Notes: generated by a model not told the origin, from the sequence alone. Counted from the first letter of the stretch, positions 16,598 through 26,382 are shown. The stretch is DNA of 30,989 bases from Bacillota bacterium (GCA_023453795.1 JAEXSP010000018.1:1-30989); one strand, 5' to 3'. Made by a program: numbers and translations.

Positions 16598-19051
16598 GTG
16601 CTGAAGCTTCCGAACTTGGATGACAGAACCTTTGAAGAATTGGTGGATGACGCGAAAAAGTTAATATCCAGATATGCACCCGAATGGACAGACCACAATA
16701 TTCATGACCCCGGAATCACCTTTCTGGAACTGTTTGCCTGGCTTACAGAAATGCAGCAGTATTATCTGGATACGATAACGGATGAAAGCTATCTCAAATT
16801 TCTCAAATTATTCGGTGTAAAGCCATACATTGCCGAACCCGCAAAGGCAGATGTTTCCTTCAAGACCGGTGATTTTTCAATTGAGGAGAGATACATACCT
16901 GAGGGTACAAAGCTGCTTGCAGATGATGTCGTTTTTGAGACTTCGGAGAGGCTGCAATATACAAATCTATGCTTGGAGCAGGTTATAAGCGAAATTGACG
17001 GAAAATATGTTTATTATACCGAGGCTAATGCCAGGGATGGCATATTTTATAACCCATTTGGGATGAGCGGCTCGAAAGGGAACAAGCTTTACCTCGGATT
17101 CAGGCGGGACGTCAGCGAAAAACTGGATCAACTGCCTCAAAGTGTACTCGCTCGCGGGTTTAACGAAACAAGAGCTTATTATGATAGTGTAAAACAGGCC
17201 CTTTGTTTCAAGGGCATTATGAGTATAAATGAAAAGGATAGCCTTATCAGCATTTCGTCAGAAGAGGATACAGACTATAGAAACACCGTAGAGGTTCTAT
17301 ATAGAAAATCGAGAGAGCCTTTTGCCAATATAAGTACATTGACTCTAACCTTTGATATATTTGAAGATTATTTAAAAAATCGTGAAAAGCCGGTGCAAAC
17401 TGATGAAACTACACTAAAGTATTCCTGGGACAAGCCGCTTGGAGAACTGGCATGGGAGTATTTCACAAAGGCTGAAAACGGAGCATATGCATGGAGCCGC
17501 ATCGAAAATGACGATAAAACCAACATGTTGTTTAAAAGCGGGAGGATATATTTTAAGATACCGCCGGATATACAACCTACAAGCTTTCCAGGTGCAAAAG
17601 ACGATTTTTGCTGGATTCGTGCAAGAGTAGTGAATAATTATGTACTGTCTCCCAAGGTCGACAGAATATTATTGAATGCAGTACAAGCACTGCAAAAGGA
17701 AACATTGGTTGAAAACTGTGAATTAGTTTATGAAAATGATGAAAGCCTGATAATAGATGCAACATATCTATCACTCACCGGTAAATGCATATTACAGGTT
17801 CAACAGGATGAATTGTGGGAAGATTGGATTCCTGTTAATGCTTTCGTTGCATCAGGATATAACGACAGACACTATAAGCTTACAGTTGATGAAAAGAATT
17901 GCATGCTTCGTCTTGCATTCGGAGACGGAGAACATGGTAAAAGGCCGGAACGGTTCTGTAAAATACGCCTTATATTTTTTTCACAGGAATATGAAAACAA
18001 AATGAAGCTTGGTGAGAGCTGCGGACTTCCCGGTCAGGTATATAAAATAGACAGATACCCCGTAATGCCGGAAAGCTTTCGCCTCCAAGCTCCGGTTAAA
18101 ATAAACGGAAGCCTGTTATGGCAGGATTATACCAGGGTCGACAGCCTGGATGCTTCAACTCCTTCAGATACGCATTATGTCCTTGATACACTGAATGGGG
18201 AAATCAGCTTCGGCGACGGAATCAAAGGTCTTGTTCCTGTTGCCATTTCCGGTTTTGCAGATGCAGGTCTTCGTATTATTGCGCTGCAGGTCGGAGGCGG
18301 GGAAAAAGGCAATATAAAAGAGGGAGTTATAAATAAAATAGCAAAAGACGCAGGAAGCTTACAATGCTTGCGGGTAGAGAACAGGCACCCTGCAGTAGGA
18401 GGTAAGCTGGAGCAGGAGCTTGAGCCTGCAAAGGAACGTGTGCTGGAGGGACTCAGGGCTGCATCCAGGGCTATTACCTTAGAGGATTATGAAAGGCTTG
18501 CACTTGCTGCACCGGGTGTCAGGATTGACCGCGCGAAGGCTTATATTGAAGGGGATAGGTATCCTGTAGTCAATGTAGTTGTCCTGCCATACAATGAAAA
18601 CGGCCTGGCAGTGCCCAATAAGAAAACCCTTGCAGCCGTGTGCTGCCATTTAAACAGGCACAGACTTATAACATCAAGGTTAAAGGTCAAGGCACCGGGC
18701 TTTGTGATGGTTTCAGTATCTGCAAAGGTTGTATATAAAGCTGGATTTACCCCCGATAGCAAGAAAATTACCCATTGTCTTGAGGAATTCCTGTCTTTGT
18801 TTGAAACCGGTTCGGGGAATGGCTGGCAGTTCGGACGTAATGTTTATATCTCTGAAATCTATGAAGTCATAGAGAAGGTTGAGGGAGTCGATTATATTGA
18901 AAATCTGGCGTTATATGCTGATAAAGCTGCTGCACAGAATCCCAAAGGAGATATCATTATAGCTAAAGATGAATTGGTATACTCCGGACAGCACAATATC
19001 AGCGTTTCAGGCCCATCATACAAGTGTGCTCTGAAAGGAGGACAATGGTGA
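16598..19051 (+). CDS. Baseplate J-like wedge protein 2 (TIGR02243-type), 817 aa
   Basis: An 817-aa putative baseplate assembly protein. It starts LKLPNLDDRTFEELVDDAKK, RYAPEWTDHNIHDPGITFLE and LFAWLTEMQQYYLD, the classic TIGR02243 opening. Two FGDG motifs are present (near residues 443 and 537), the second followed by QVGGGEKGNIKEGVI and RAITLEDYERLALAAPGVRI, matching the J core of its neighbour. The true start is probably GTG 16598: the in-frame ATG at 16583 overlaps GGGGAGGG, which is the ribosome binding site for the GTG. It overlaps the next gene by four bases. Confidence 0.93.
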   Translation: MLKLPNLDDRTFEELVDDAKKLISRYAPEWTDHNIHDPGITFLELFAWLTEMQQYYLDTITDESYLKFLKLFGVKPYIAEPAKADVSFKTGDFSIEERYIPEGTKLLADDVVFETSERLQYTNLCLEQVISEIDGKYVYYTEANARDGIFYNPFGMSGSKGNKLYLGFRRDVSEKLDQLPQSVLARGFNETRAYYDSVKQALCFKGIMSINEKDSLISISSEEDTDYRNTVEVLYRKSREPFANISTLTLTFDIFEDYLKNREKPVQTDETTLKYSWDKPLGELAWEYFTKAENGAYAWSRIENDDKTNMLFKSGRIYFKIPPDIQPTSFPGAKDDFCWIRARVVNNYVLSPKVDRILLNAVQALQKETLVENCELVYENDESLIIDATYLSLTGKCILQVQQDELWEDWIPVNAFVASGYNDRHYKLTVDEKNCMLRLAFGDGEHGKRPERFCKIRLIFFSQEYENKMKLGESCGLPGQVYKIDRYPVMPESFRLQAPVKINGSLLWQDYTRVDSLDASTPSDTHYVLDTLNGEISFGDGIKGLVPVAISGFADAGLRIIALQVGGGEKGNIKEGVINKIAKDAGSLQCLRVENRHPAVGGKLEQELEPAKERVLEGLRAASRAITLEDYERLALAAPGVRIDRAKAYIEGDRYPVVNVVVLPYNENGLAVPNKKTLAAVCCHLNRHRLITSRLKVKAPGFVMVSVSAKVVYKAGFTPDSKKITHCLEEFLSLFETGSGNGWQFGRNVYISEIYEVIEKVEGVDYIENLALYADKAAAQNPKGDIIIAKDELVYSGQHNISVSGPSYKCALKGGQW

Positions 19052-21102
19052 ATAGTACATCCTTGGAAGAAAAATATCTTGTTATTAATAAAATATCCGA
19101 TTGGGAAAAAGGCCTGTCTTTTAACTTAAGAATATCCAAAGCTGGTATCGAGCTTAAAGAAACGGATTTTGAGGTTAAAAAGAAGGTGGATTTATTTTCG
19201 CTGACGGTTCTGTCCGATGATTTGGACTTCTCACCGGGAATCTGCGATGTCCTATATGTTTTAGACAGGAAAAAGCTGCTGCTTTGTGCATATGACTATA
19301 TGCAGGAACAGTTTATCTGGGTCAGGTCTATAGGGAGCATTTCAAAATGTGTTAATGAAATTGCTTTTTTAAAAGGTTCCTTTTATATATCATTACCGGA
19401 CAATCCTGAAATAAGGATTGCCGCAATAGCCCAAATCAACAGCAGAATAAGGTGGCTGGTTTCCAAAAAGCCTGCGAGGCTTCCTTCTGCTCCGGAAATA
19501 GCTGAATTACAGCCGCTCCATATGTCGGTTGATGAGGATGGCTGCCTGTATGTATTCAATGCTTCAACCAAAAATGTTTTGAAGCTTAATAAAGGCGGAG
19601 TAGTTGAAAAAAGTTTTGATATCGGTACGGAAATCGATGTACAAAACCTGGAGCTCAGTGTCAGAAAAGGTATTCTATATTTGCTTGATAAAACAAAATG
19701 CTATTTGCATATATTTAAGGATAATATGGAATTGGTTAAACAAGGCCTTTCCTTTAAGCCGTCTGCTCTTTGCGTCGATTCCAACGGATATGTTTTTATC
19801 GGTGAGAAAGTGGCTGAAACAAGCGGCTACACAAATATTTCCGGTTTTATTTACAAGTTCGGACCCGACGGTGCCAATCTCGGAAAGTTAAACTGTTATT
19901 ACGGAACAGTGCGGAAATTATTATGTGACAGATATGATAATTTGATAGTCTACGAGGATGTAAAAAACATTATTACCGTTCTTGAACCGAACCATGGCAT
20001 TTCAAGAAATGATGAAACCAGGCTGCCCGAAGGAAGCTTCTTTTCATGCTCGCTGGACAGTACAGCAGCAGGTATGAACTGGCATAGGATCTTAATGGAT
20101 GCTGAAATTCCGGCAGATACCCAGATTAAAGCAGGGTTTTTCTGTGCCGATGAAAAACGAGTGATAATAGAAGGCAAGGAGTGGGATCTTGACGAATATA
20201 TAGGCAGCAGCATACCTCTTTCCGTGAAATACAGTGTTTTGGCCGGATTGAACTGGGTGCAGCTGCCTCCGAATCCTGTGGACTCGCTTTTACCCGTCAA
20301 AAAAGGCAGATATCTTTGGATGAGGCTTGATCTTACAGGAAACGACCGGAAATCACCCCTTATTAAAAGCATAAAGGTTGAATTCCCTCGCAAATCATAT
20401 CTCCGGTATCTGCCTGCTGTTTACTCTGAAAATGATATAAGCAGGGATTTCGTTGAAAGATACCTTTCGATTTTTCAGTCTCTTTTTTCCGATTTGGAAA
20501 ATCAGATAAGCAGTATGGCTCATAATTTCGATGCCGATGCTGTATCAGGCGATTACCTGAAATGGCTCTCTTCCTGGCTTTCGATAAATACTGACGAAAC
20601 ATGGAGCGATGACAAGCGCAGGAAGCTTGTTAAAAAAGCCTTTGGAATATTTTCAAAGAGAGGAACGAGGGAAGGACTTGAAGAAATAATTGAAATCTAT
20701 ACGGGAAGCAAGCCGTTTATAGTTGAAAAGCAGCAGCTGGAGGGCGTAGAAGAGGGGACATATCTTAAAAAAGTTCTTGATATGCTGTTTGGAAGCGATC
20801 AATACACATTCCATGTATTGATGAATCCGGGAATCAATAGTACAAAGGAAGAAAGGAACGGCGTAAGAAGGATAGTCGCATGTGAAAAACCTGCTTTTAC
20901 AAGGGCTGAGGTCGTATTCCTAAGACCCTGGATACACCTTGACCAACACACCTATTTGGGAATAAATACATGTCTGTCCAAGCCTGACTTGAGAGTTGAT
21001 ACAGGCTCGGATATGCCGCATGACACCGTTTTGAGCGATGTTAAGGAGGCCGGTATGGTTGAAATGCGGACACGGTTGGGTATCGATACATCATTAACAT
21101 AA
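19048..21102 (+). CDS. Afp12/gp7-like tail protein: beta-propeller-like N-terminus plus phage tail protein I domain
   Basis: A 684-aa protein (GTG 19048, six bases after AAAGGAGG; ATG 19045 is three bases after it). Residues ~40-330 form repeated 'D-x-x-G-x-L/V-Y/F-V/I' blades such as SVDEDGCLYVFNAS and CVDSNGYVFIGE, like an NHL-type propeller. Residues ~450-600 match the TIGR02242/P2 gpI-type tail domain: RYLPAVYSEND, DFVERYLSIFQSLFSDLE, YLKWLSSWLSI and FSKRGTREGLEEIIEIYTG. In eCIS this protein completes the baseplate wedge and often carries the fibre attachment. It is translationally coupled to the preceding wedge gene. Confidence 0.88.
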   Translation: MNSTSLEEKYLVINKISDWEKGLSFNLRISKAGIELKETDFEVKKKVDLFSLTVLSDDLDFSPGICDVLYVLDRKKLLLCAYDYMQEQFIWVRSIGSISKCVNEIAFLKGSFYISLPDNPEIRIAAIAQINSRIRWLVSKKPARLPSAPEIAELQPLHMSVDEDGCLYVFNASTKNVLKLNKGGVVEKSFDIGTEIDVQNLELSVRKGILYLLDKTKCYLHIFKDNMELVKQGLSFKPSALCVDSNGYVFIGEKVAETSGYTNISGFIYKFGPDGANLGKLNCYYGTVRKLLCDRYDNLIVYEDVKNIITVLEPNHGISRNDETRLPEGSFFSCSLDSTAAGMNWHRILMDAEIPADTQIKAGFFCADEKRVIIEGKEWDLDEYIGSSIPLSVKYSVLAGLNWVQLPPNPVDSLLPVKKGRYLWMRLDLTGNDRKSPLIKSIKVEFPRKSYLRYLPAVYSENDISRDFVERYLSIFQSLFSDLENQISSMAHNFDADAVSGDYLKWLSSWLSINTDETWSDDKRRKLVKKAFGIFSKRGTREGLEEIIEIYTGSKPFIVEKQQLEGVEEGTYLKKVLDMLFGSDQYTFHVLMNPGINSTKEERNGVRRIVACEKPAFTRAEVVFLRPWIHLDQHTYLGINTCLSKPDLRVDTGSDMPHDTVLSDVKEAGMVEMRTRLGIDTSLT

Positions 21103-21154
21103 ATCAACGCTTATAACTTTAGGGTTACATTAATAGACAAGGGGGAATTTTAAA

Positions 21155-23338
21155 ATGAAAGATTTTCTGGATCAATTTAAGCGGAACCGCTATTTCTACG
21201 GCAAGCTGCTAACCGTACGTGATTTTTTGATGGAACAGGAGTATTTCAACGGGAAGCGTTATCTGAATAACCTCCTTGTTAACGGAAGCGGTGTGGTATC
21301 GGGATTGGATGTTTCCTATGACGGCAACACTCTAAAAGTGTCCAGGGGCATGGCAATAGACAGCAGGGGCAGAGAAATAGTTATCAATCAGGATATCGAA
21401 TTGGATGTTTCCAGAATAGAAGGCTTTTTCTGGCCCACATCGTCACAAAACCAGATATATCATTTGTGTATAAAATATGCGGAAGACAATAAGGAAGCAG
21501 GCTTTCCTCTGGTTCCTGCAAACAGCCCTGATGCTGCTGCAAATCCATGCTGTAAGTCCTCATGTGCATACTGTGAAGAATTTTGTGAGCATAACTCAAT
21601 ACAGGAGGGGTATAAATTCCAATTAAGGCTTGATGGTAATACTTTACCCAATGGGTTTGAGCTGATGCATAAAAATGAGGATGACTTATTGACATCATCT
21701 GAGGAAGTGTATTATGACGCTGCACTAATTAAAATTACCCGTATAGTTCCCAAGTGGGTCAATCCGGGGGAAGCTTTTCCGGTAAAATTGAGATTTCAGA
21801 AATTGACAGCGGGAAGCATTCCCAATATTGAAGTAGCCGAAAACTTTTCGAATGGGGTTGCTGTAGATAAGGGAATGAATGCTGCCGATAAACTTATTAA
21901 TATATCCGACAAGGATTTCGGCCATACATCTGTTGTTGAAAAAACTTATTTCCTTCGCACTGATGGAGGTATACCGGGTGGAACAATAAATACAGCAGAT
22001 TTAAAAATCGGAAATGAGAAAAAGAGCGCAGGTGAAAATACCAACAGCTTTGGGGTAATTGAAGAAAATATATTCGATAAAATCGTAAAGGAATATAACA
22101 AAGGCAGGGGCTTTGGGTCATATGTAAGATCCGAGGAAAACCTGATTTGCCTTGCAGAAATCAGAATCGATTGGGCCTCGAAGGGAGGAGACGGTGATTT
22201 CTTTTATAATATCACCGGAATAGGGGAACAGAGCAAGTATGTTTATAACAATGAACTGCTTTTCAAACTAATCTCCTCATGTGAGAAAAGGCTGCCGTCA
22301 ACCATTAAGAACTATATTGACCAAAAATACACTGAGAAGATTGTAGCAGAACCGGGAGTAAAATCTGTCAAAAGCGGTACCAGCATGGAATTGATAGATA
22401 AGCCTGAGGTTGATGTGAAGCTTCAGGATCAGGAACTGGACTTCACGTTCAAATTTCCAAAGGAATCTGCAACAGGTACTGTACGCTTTGATACAGGGTC
22501 AAGGCTTTACGCAGGTGACAGGGATGTTTCGGTTGAAATTGACCCCGGACTGGGGAAGGGGCCGATCTGTGTTCAGCTTGCCATAGAGAATGAGCCGGCT
22601 AGTATTTATATCAATCCCGCACAATATGAATTGGGTGCACTTGTAAAAAGCAATTCGGGAAAACTGCAGGTTTGGTATAAAGCAAGAACCGACATTGCTT
22701 ATGTGGATTATGTCAGAATACGGTGGTGGGCCTTCAGGGTTGCGGATTCCACAGGTGAAATATCCGCAAAAGGCCTGACAATCATACCCAAGAACTCAGT
22801 AATACTTCCCGGACAGACCATACAATTCAAGGCGCTCGTTAACGGAGCACCATCAGACAGAGTAGTATGGGCAGCTATTGAACATACAGGAAAAGCGGGT
22901 TTGGACGATTTGCTTGAAAGAATCAGAGGAGAGGTACATAATGTAAGACTGAATCAAAATATGCTGGAAATAGAACTGGAACAGGATTCAAATTTCGGTT
23001 CGGTTGATAAAGCACCGTTGTTTGCAGAATTCAAAGTATTTGCAAGTTCAGCCGTCATTGAAAAAAATATTATCAGAATTCCGATAAATAATGCTGGCTC
23101 TATAGATCATAACGGGTTTTATAAAGCGCCTAATAAAGCAGGCAATTACATTATTATTGGTGTGAGTACGGATAATGCAAGAATTTTCGGAACAGCAAAT
23201 GTAACAGTAAGAGGTATAAGCTCCGGAACCGGATCAGCGGGCAGAAGCGGGGGCTATTATACGTCCAATTCCGTAGGGCTGAATAACATATACGGAAGAA
23301 CATACCCATACTCTCCGGGGGGGAATCCTGGTCATTAG
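21155..23338 (+). CDS. Putative eCIS surface/fibre-type protein, 727 aa
   Basis: The N-terminus FKRNRYFYGKLLTVRDFLME followed by EYFNGKRYLNNLLVNGSGVVSG is a module I have seen in eCIS and tail clusters after the gpI-like gene; I know no assigned function. A small cysteine cluster (C132, C133, C137, C140, C144) may bind metal. The C-terminal ~200 residues contain an Ig-like segment (GLTIIPKNSVILPGQTIQFK, VVWAAIEH, GFYKAPNKAGNYIIIGVST), resembling BIG-type domains of surface adhesins, then a Gly/Ser-rich tail. I infer an exposed role, possibly target binding in place of an Afp13-type fibre; the evidence is position and the Ig-like domain only. AGGGGGAA precedes the ATG. Confidence 0.65.
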   Translation: MKDFLDQFKRNRYFYGKLLTVRDFLMEQEYFNGKRYLNNLLVNGSGVVSGLDVSYDGNTLKVSRGMAIDSRGREIVINQDIELDVSRIEGFFWPTSSQNQIYHLCIKYAEDNKEAGFPLVPANSPDAAANPCCKSSCAYCEEFCEHNSIQEGYKFQLRLDGNTLPNGFELMHKNEDDLLTSSEEVYYDAALIKITRIVPKWVNPGEAFPVKLRFQKLTAGSIPNIEVAENFSNGVAVDKGMNAADKLINISDKDFGHTSVVEKTYFLRTDGGIPGGTINTADLKIGNEKKSAGENTNSFGVIEENIFDKIVKEYNKGRGFGSYVRSEENLICLAEIRIDWASKGGDGDFFYNITGIGEQSKYVYNNELLFKLISSCEKRLPSTIKNYIDQKYTEKIVAEPGVKSVKSGTSMELIDKPEVDVKLQDQELDFTFKFPKESATGTVRFDTGSRLYAGDRDVSVEIDPGLGKGPICVQLAIENEPASIYINPAQYELGALVKSNSGKLQVWYKARTDIAYVDYVRIRWWAFRVADSTGEISAKGLTIIPKNSVILPGQTIQFKALVNGAPSDRVVWAAIEHTGKAGLDDLLERIRGEVHNVRLNQNMLEIELEQDSNFGSVDKAPLFAEFKVFASSAVIEKNIIRIPINNAGSIDHNGFYKAPNKAGNYIIIGVSTDNARIFGTANVTVRGISSGTGSAGRSGGYYTSNSVGLNNIYGRTYPYSPGGNPGH

Positions 23339-23378
23339 AATTTAAAATAACGTGATACATGCCGGAAGGGGAGTTTCT

Positions 23379-24269
23379 ATGGATGCAATTCATATAAATT
23401 GGACAAGACCTTTTTTTGCGGGAGGAAGAAGTGAATCGGAATATTACATAGAGGATGCGGATTTATTAACTACAATAATCTCTGCGTTAAAATGGAGACA
23501 ATTCAACGGATCTGTCAAACTATACACGGATAAAGTGGGTGAAGCCTATTATGAAAGCATGGGCATAACCGGAATATGGGACAGGGGGATCAATACAAGT
23601 GTTCTTGAAGAATTTGGACATAATATGAACCCATATGTTTTTTGGGCGGCAGGCAAACTGGCTGCCCTCGGAAATGAGCAAGCCCCCTGTACAATGCTGG
23701 ACACCGATCTTATTGTCTGGGGCAGCATAAGTGAATCGATCAAAAATGACATTACGGTATTCCATAGAGAAGAACTTATAGACTGGGTTTATGTTCCGAG
23801 ACATTACCTGAATACTGCAGACGGCTACGAATTTGATGAAAGCTGGCATTGGGATGTACCTGCCTGCAATACTGCTTTTGCATGTTTTATGGACAATGAC
23901 TTCAAGAACTATTATGCTGGTGAAGCGATCAGGTTTATGGAAGGCAATTGTCTGCACAATACAGACCCAGATGCAATAAGGGTTTCACACATGGTCTTTG
24001 CAGAGCAGAGGCTGCTTGCAATGTGTGCTCAGAAGGCAGAGCGTTCGATTGGGACTTTGCTGCCCAATGATCCCGCATGCTGGGATAATCAGCAGCTTTT
24101 CACACACCTTTGGGGCCATAAGGAAGAACTCAGAAATGATGCAGCAAAAAGAGAAACATTCTGCTCGAAGTGTATTGAAATCATAGTGAATGAATTTCCT
24201 GAATGGGTTGATATGCTCTATAAAATAAAACCCTTGGAGAAATATATTAATAAAGTTAACATACCTTGA
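23379..24269 (+). CDS. GT-A-like putative glycosyltransferase in the eCIS operon (possibly DUF6734)
   Basis: A 296-aa soluble protein. The hallmark is CTMLDTDLIVWGS with D108-x-D110, a nucleotide-sugar/metal-binding DxD in a hydrophobic strand as in GT-A glycosyltransferases. Further supporting blocks are WAAGKLAAL before it, PACNTAF near 161-167 and a C-terminal FTHLWGHK near 241-248. The N-terminus (NWTRPFFAGG) recalls the DUF6734 family, from memory only. Substrate unknown. I chose ATG 23379, five bases after AAGGGGAG; the in-frame GTG at 23352 is upstream of that site. Its place between structural genes and the cargo genes suggests it modifies a particle component or cargo, or is cargo itself; I cannot decide. 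Confidence 0.6.
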   Translation: MDAIHINWTRPFFAGGRSESEYYIEDADLLTTIISALKWRQFNGSVKLYTDKVGEAYYESMGITGIWDRGINTSVLEEFGHNMNPYVFWAAGKLAALGNEQAPCTMLDTDLIVWGSISESIKNDITVFHREELIDWVYVPRHYLNTADGYEFDESWHWDVPACNTAFACFMDNDFKNYYAGEAIRFMEGNCLHNTDPDAIRVSHMVFAEQRLLAMCAQKAERSIGTLLPNDPACWDNQQLFTHLWGHKEELRNDAAKRETFCSKCIEIIVNEFPEWVDMLYKIKPLEKYINKVNIP

Positions 24270-24286
24270 AATAAAGGGTGATTAAT

Positions 24287-26212
24287 ATGGGTAATGGCTT
24301 TGCAAATCCTGTTATTGATAATAATGTGCATAAATCATATTTAAACGGACCTGTTCGCAATGCATATGAACAGGAAGCCGACCGCATGGCCGAGACTGCG
24401 GCTGCTAGCGTCTATTCCGAGGGAACAAGGAGCAAAAGCAGGATTAACTTACGCAGCGCAGGACAAGCGATTGATTCAGGCTACAGCCTGCCTGTTAAAG
24501 AATCCAACCTCGTAAGCGATACGATAAAATCATCGGGACGTCCGCTTGACGAGTCTGTCCGTTTGCCTATGGAGAGCTGGTTTAATCATGACTTCAGGGG
24601 TGTACGCATCCATGACGATCCAAAGGCTTCGGAGTCTGCAAAGGCTGTTAAAGCTATTGCATATACCGTTGGAAGAGATATTGTATTCAGAAACGGTGCA
24701 TATGCACCTCATGCAAACGCCGGAAGAGAGCTTTTAGCGCATGAACTGGCACATGTCGTTCAGCAATCAGGAAGAAAAGGCTTTCAAAGAAAGGCTGACA
24801 GTCAGAAAACACAAAGTTTAAAAGAACAAGAGTATAAAAACCTAAAAACGGATTCGCAGCTATTAAAAGAAAATAAAGTATGGACGGAACATATAAAAAA
24901 AATAGCAAAAGGGATAGATGATCAGGCCGTGATAGGAATACTGCGTCTGCCCGAAGACTTTAGGGCTCAAGTATTAATTAACTTTGAAAGGGATCCCGCT
25001 GCATTAAGCTATATGGGCCATTTGTTATATAAATCTCCATACAATATAAAGCCTCTTGAAAGGCTGAATAGTGTTTTAAACGGGAATCAGTTTAAAGGAC
25101 TCATAGAACTTCTCAGATCTTCCGGAAAAGAAATAGACGGAGATTTTCTCTTTAAGTTGGCTGACAATTACTCGATTGAAAAGTTAAAAACACTTTTGCA
25201 ACCTCCCAAAGTTGAGGAAATAACCTTTGATGAGCCGGAGGTAATCGAAGGCAAAATCTATAAAAACCATCTTGAAGTTATTGAGGAGATAAATGAAGCG
25301 CGGAAAAGGAATGAGCCTGAAGTTGCTGACTTGTATAGGACAGGCATACTACCGGAGCTTTCTAGAAAGGAAACCAATAAAACAATGAAAATGGCCTTCA
25401 CTGTATGGGGATTAAGCGGCATAGCCGTATTCAGCAGTGTTGGCGGAATAGTTGTTGCCGATGCTATTCTGATTAAGGCTAGTGTTGCAGGGACAGTAGG
25501 TCTTGGAACCAAGATTCTTGCTGCGGGAGCCGGAGGCCTTGTAGAGGGAGGCATAACGGTTGGCGGGCATCAGGTCCTTCGAGTTGCTGTTGGTGAAAAA
25601 CTTATGTCGGAAGGTGAGGTTTTGGCGATGGTTGGTTTGTCAGGCGCTGGAGCCGCAGGCTTTACTCTAGTAGGGGAGCTTGCAGCAAAATTAATTACAA
25701 GGATTCTTTCTGCGAAAATTCCTCACTTAACTTCAAACAGTAAAATGAAGGCTGCAATTCAAGAATTAAAGGATAATCCACCAACTGTTAAAAAACCGGG
25801 TCCCAGTGGTTTTACTCCCAATGAAAAGGGCTATATGAAAGAGGGGAGAGTTCGCGATCTTTATGGTGTACCTGATGTCCCGGAACACAAATTGCCTACA
25901 ATACGCTCAAAAGGCGGGAAACGCAGGCTCGATGCACCTATTATTCCAGCTTCAAGTTATATGGGTGAGACAACGCCCCCTATTATGGTGCAGGTAAAGG
26001 CTGTAAAAGGATATCTTTCAGCGGAACACGATTTGCCGCAGCTTGTAGCCACAATTCGTTCTGCAGACAGGAGAAAGGCAATCGTTATGCTGCATGTTGA
26101 TGAGGATACTAAATTCTTGTGGAATGCAAGCAACCCGAAAATCAAAGCTCAATTAAAAATAATCCGCAATGCCATAAAGCGCGGCAGACTAATTGTGCGT
26201 ATCGGCGATTAA
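24287..26212 (+). CDS. eCIS cargo protein 1: DUF4157 (HExxH) module, helical repeat, hydrophobic segment, nuclease-like C-terminus
   Basis: A 641-aa protein. Residues ~85-165 are the DUF4157/eCIS-core module: ESWFNHDFRGVRIHDDPKAS, AYTVGRDIVFRNGAY and LLAHELAHVVQQ with H152-E153-x-x-H156. This domain marks eCIS-associated putative effectors. Residues ~188-305 are one copy of a helical repeat that occurs three times in cargo protein 2. Residues ~370-470 are Gly/Ala-rich and hydrophobic. The last ~130 residues contain E519, D549 (KRRLDAPII) and Q569-x-K571 (MVQVKAV), an order compatible with a divergent PD-(D/E)xK nuclease using QxK. I chose ATG 24287, which aligns with the start of cargo protein 2; GTG 24278 overlaps AAAGGGTG. 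Confidence 0.8.
   Translation: MGNGFANPVIDNNVHKSYLNGPVRNAYEQEADRMAETAAASVYSEGTRSKSRINLRSAGQAIDSGYSLPVKESNLVSDTIKSSGRPLDESVRLPMESWFNHDFRGVRIHDDPKASESAKAVKAIAYTVGRDIVFRNGAYAPHANAGRELLAHELAHVVQQSGRKGFQRKADSQKTQSLKEQEYKNLKTDSQLLKENKVWTEHIKKIAKGIDDQAVIGILRLPEDFRAQVLINFERDPAALSYMGHLLYKSPYNIKPLERLNSVLNGNQFKGLIELLRSSGKEIDGDFLFKLADNYSIEKLKTLLQPPKVEEITFDEPEVIEGKIYKNHLEVIEEINEARKRNEPEVADLYRTGILPELSRKETNKTMKMAFTVWGLSGIAVFSSVGGIVVADAILIKASVAGTVGLGTKILAAGAGGLVEGGITVGGHQVLRVAVGEKLMSEGEVLAMVGLSGAGAAGFTLVGELAAKLITRILSAKIPHLTSNSKMKAAIQELKDNPPTVKKPGPSGFTPNEKGYMKEGRVRDLYGVPDVPEHKLPTIRSKGGKRRLDAPIIPASSYMGETTPPIMVQVKAVKGYLSAEHDLPQLVATIRSADRRKAIVMLHVDEDTKFLWNASNPKIKAQLKIIRNAIKRGRLIVRIGD
24572..24709 (+). repeat. 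Near-identical DUF4157-coding repeat, copy 1
   Basis: This 138-base stretch matches 26668-26805 with nine mismatches by eye, including identical runs of 40 and 42 bases. Flanking code is much less similar. It encodes the core of the DUF4157 module. Confidence 0.9.
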
Positions 26213-26382
26213 ATACAGGCTAAGCAAATTAAAAGAGGAATTTTTAATTACATGATCGGCGTTATCGTATTTTGATTGTATTCATTTTAAGACTAACTAC
26301 ATTGAGACTAAAGTCCCAAGTCGTAAGAGTTTCGCAGCAGATAGTTTAAAAGCCGGAGTTATAGAAAATATAGGAGATTCAT
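26213..26382 (+). other. Intergenic spacer between the two cargo genes
   Basis: This 170-base gap is the longest inside the operon. I find no good -35/-10 pair, terminator or credible small gene (only a 7-codon frame after AGAGGAA). AT-rich, with AGGAGA just before the next ATG. It may be a remnant of the duplication that made the two cargo genes, or hold a weak unseen promoter. Confidence 0.5.

Noticed and set aside
2092..23338. A prophage or R-type tailocin
   Set aside because: No lysis, capsid, terminase or integrase genes are seen, while the Afp15-type ATPase, DUF4255 cap, LysM Afp7 and DUF4157 proteins are eCIS-specific marks.
26250..26275. A tiny frame between the cargo genes, considered as an immunity remnant
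   Set aside because: Only seven codons long; nothing supports translation or homology.
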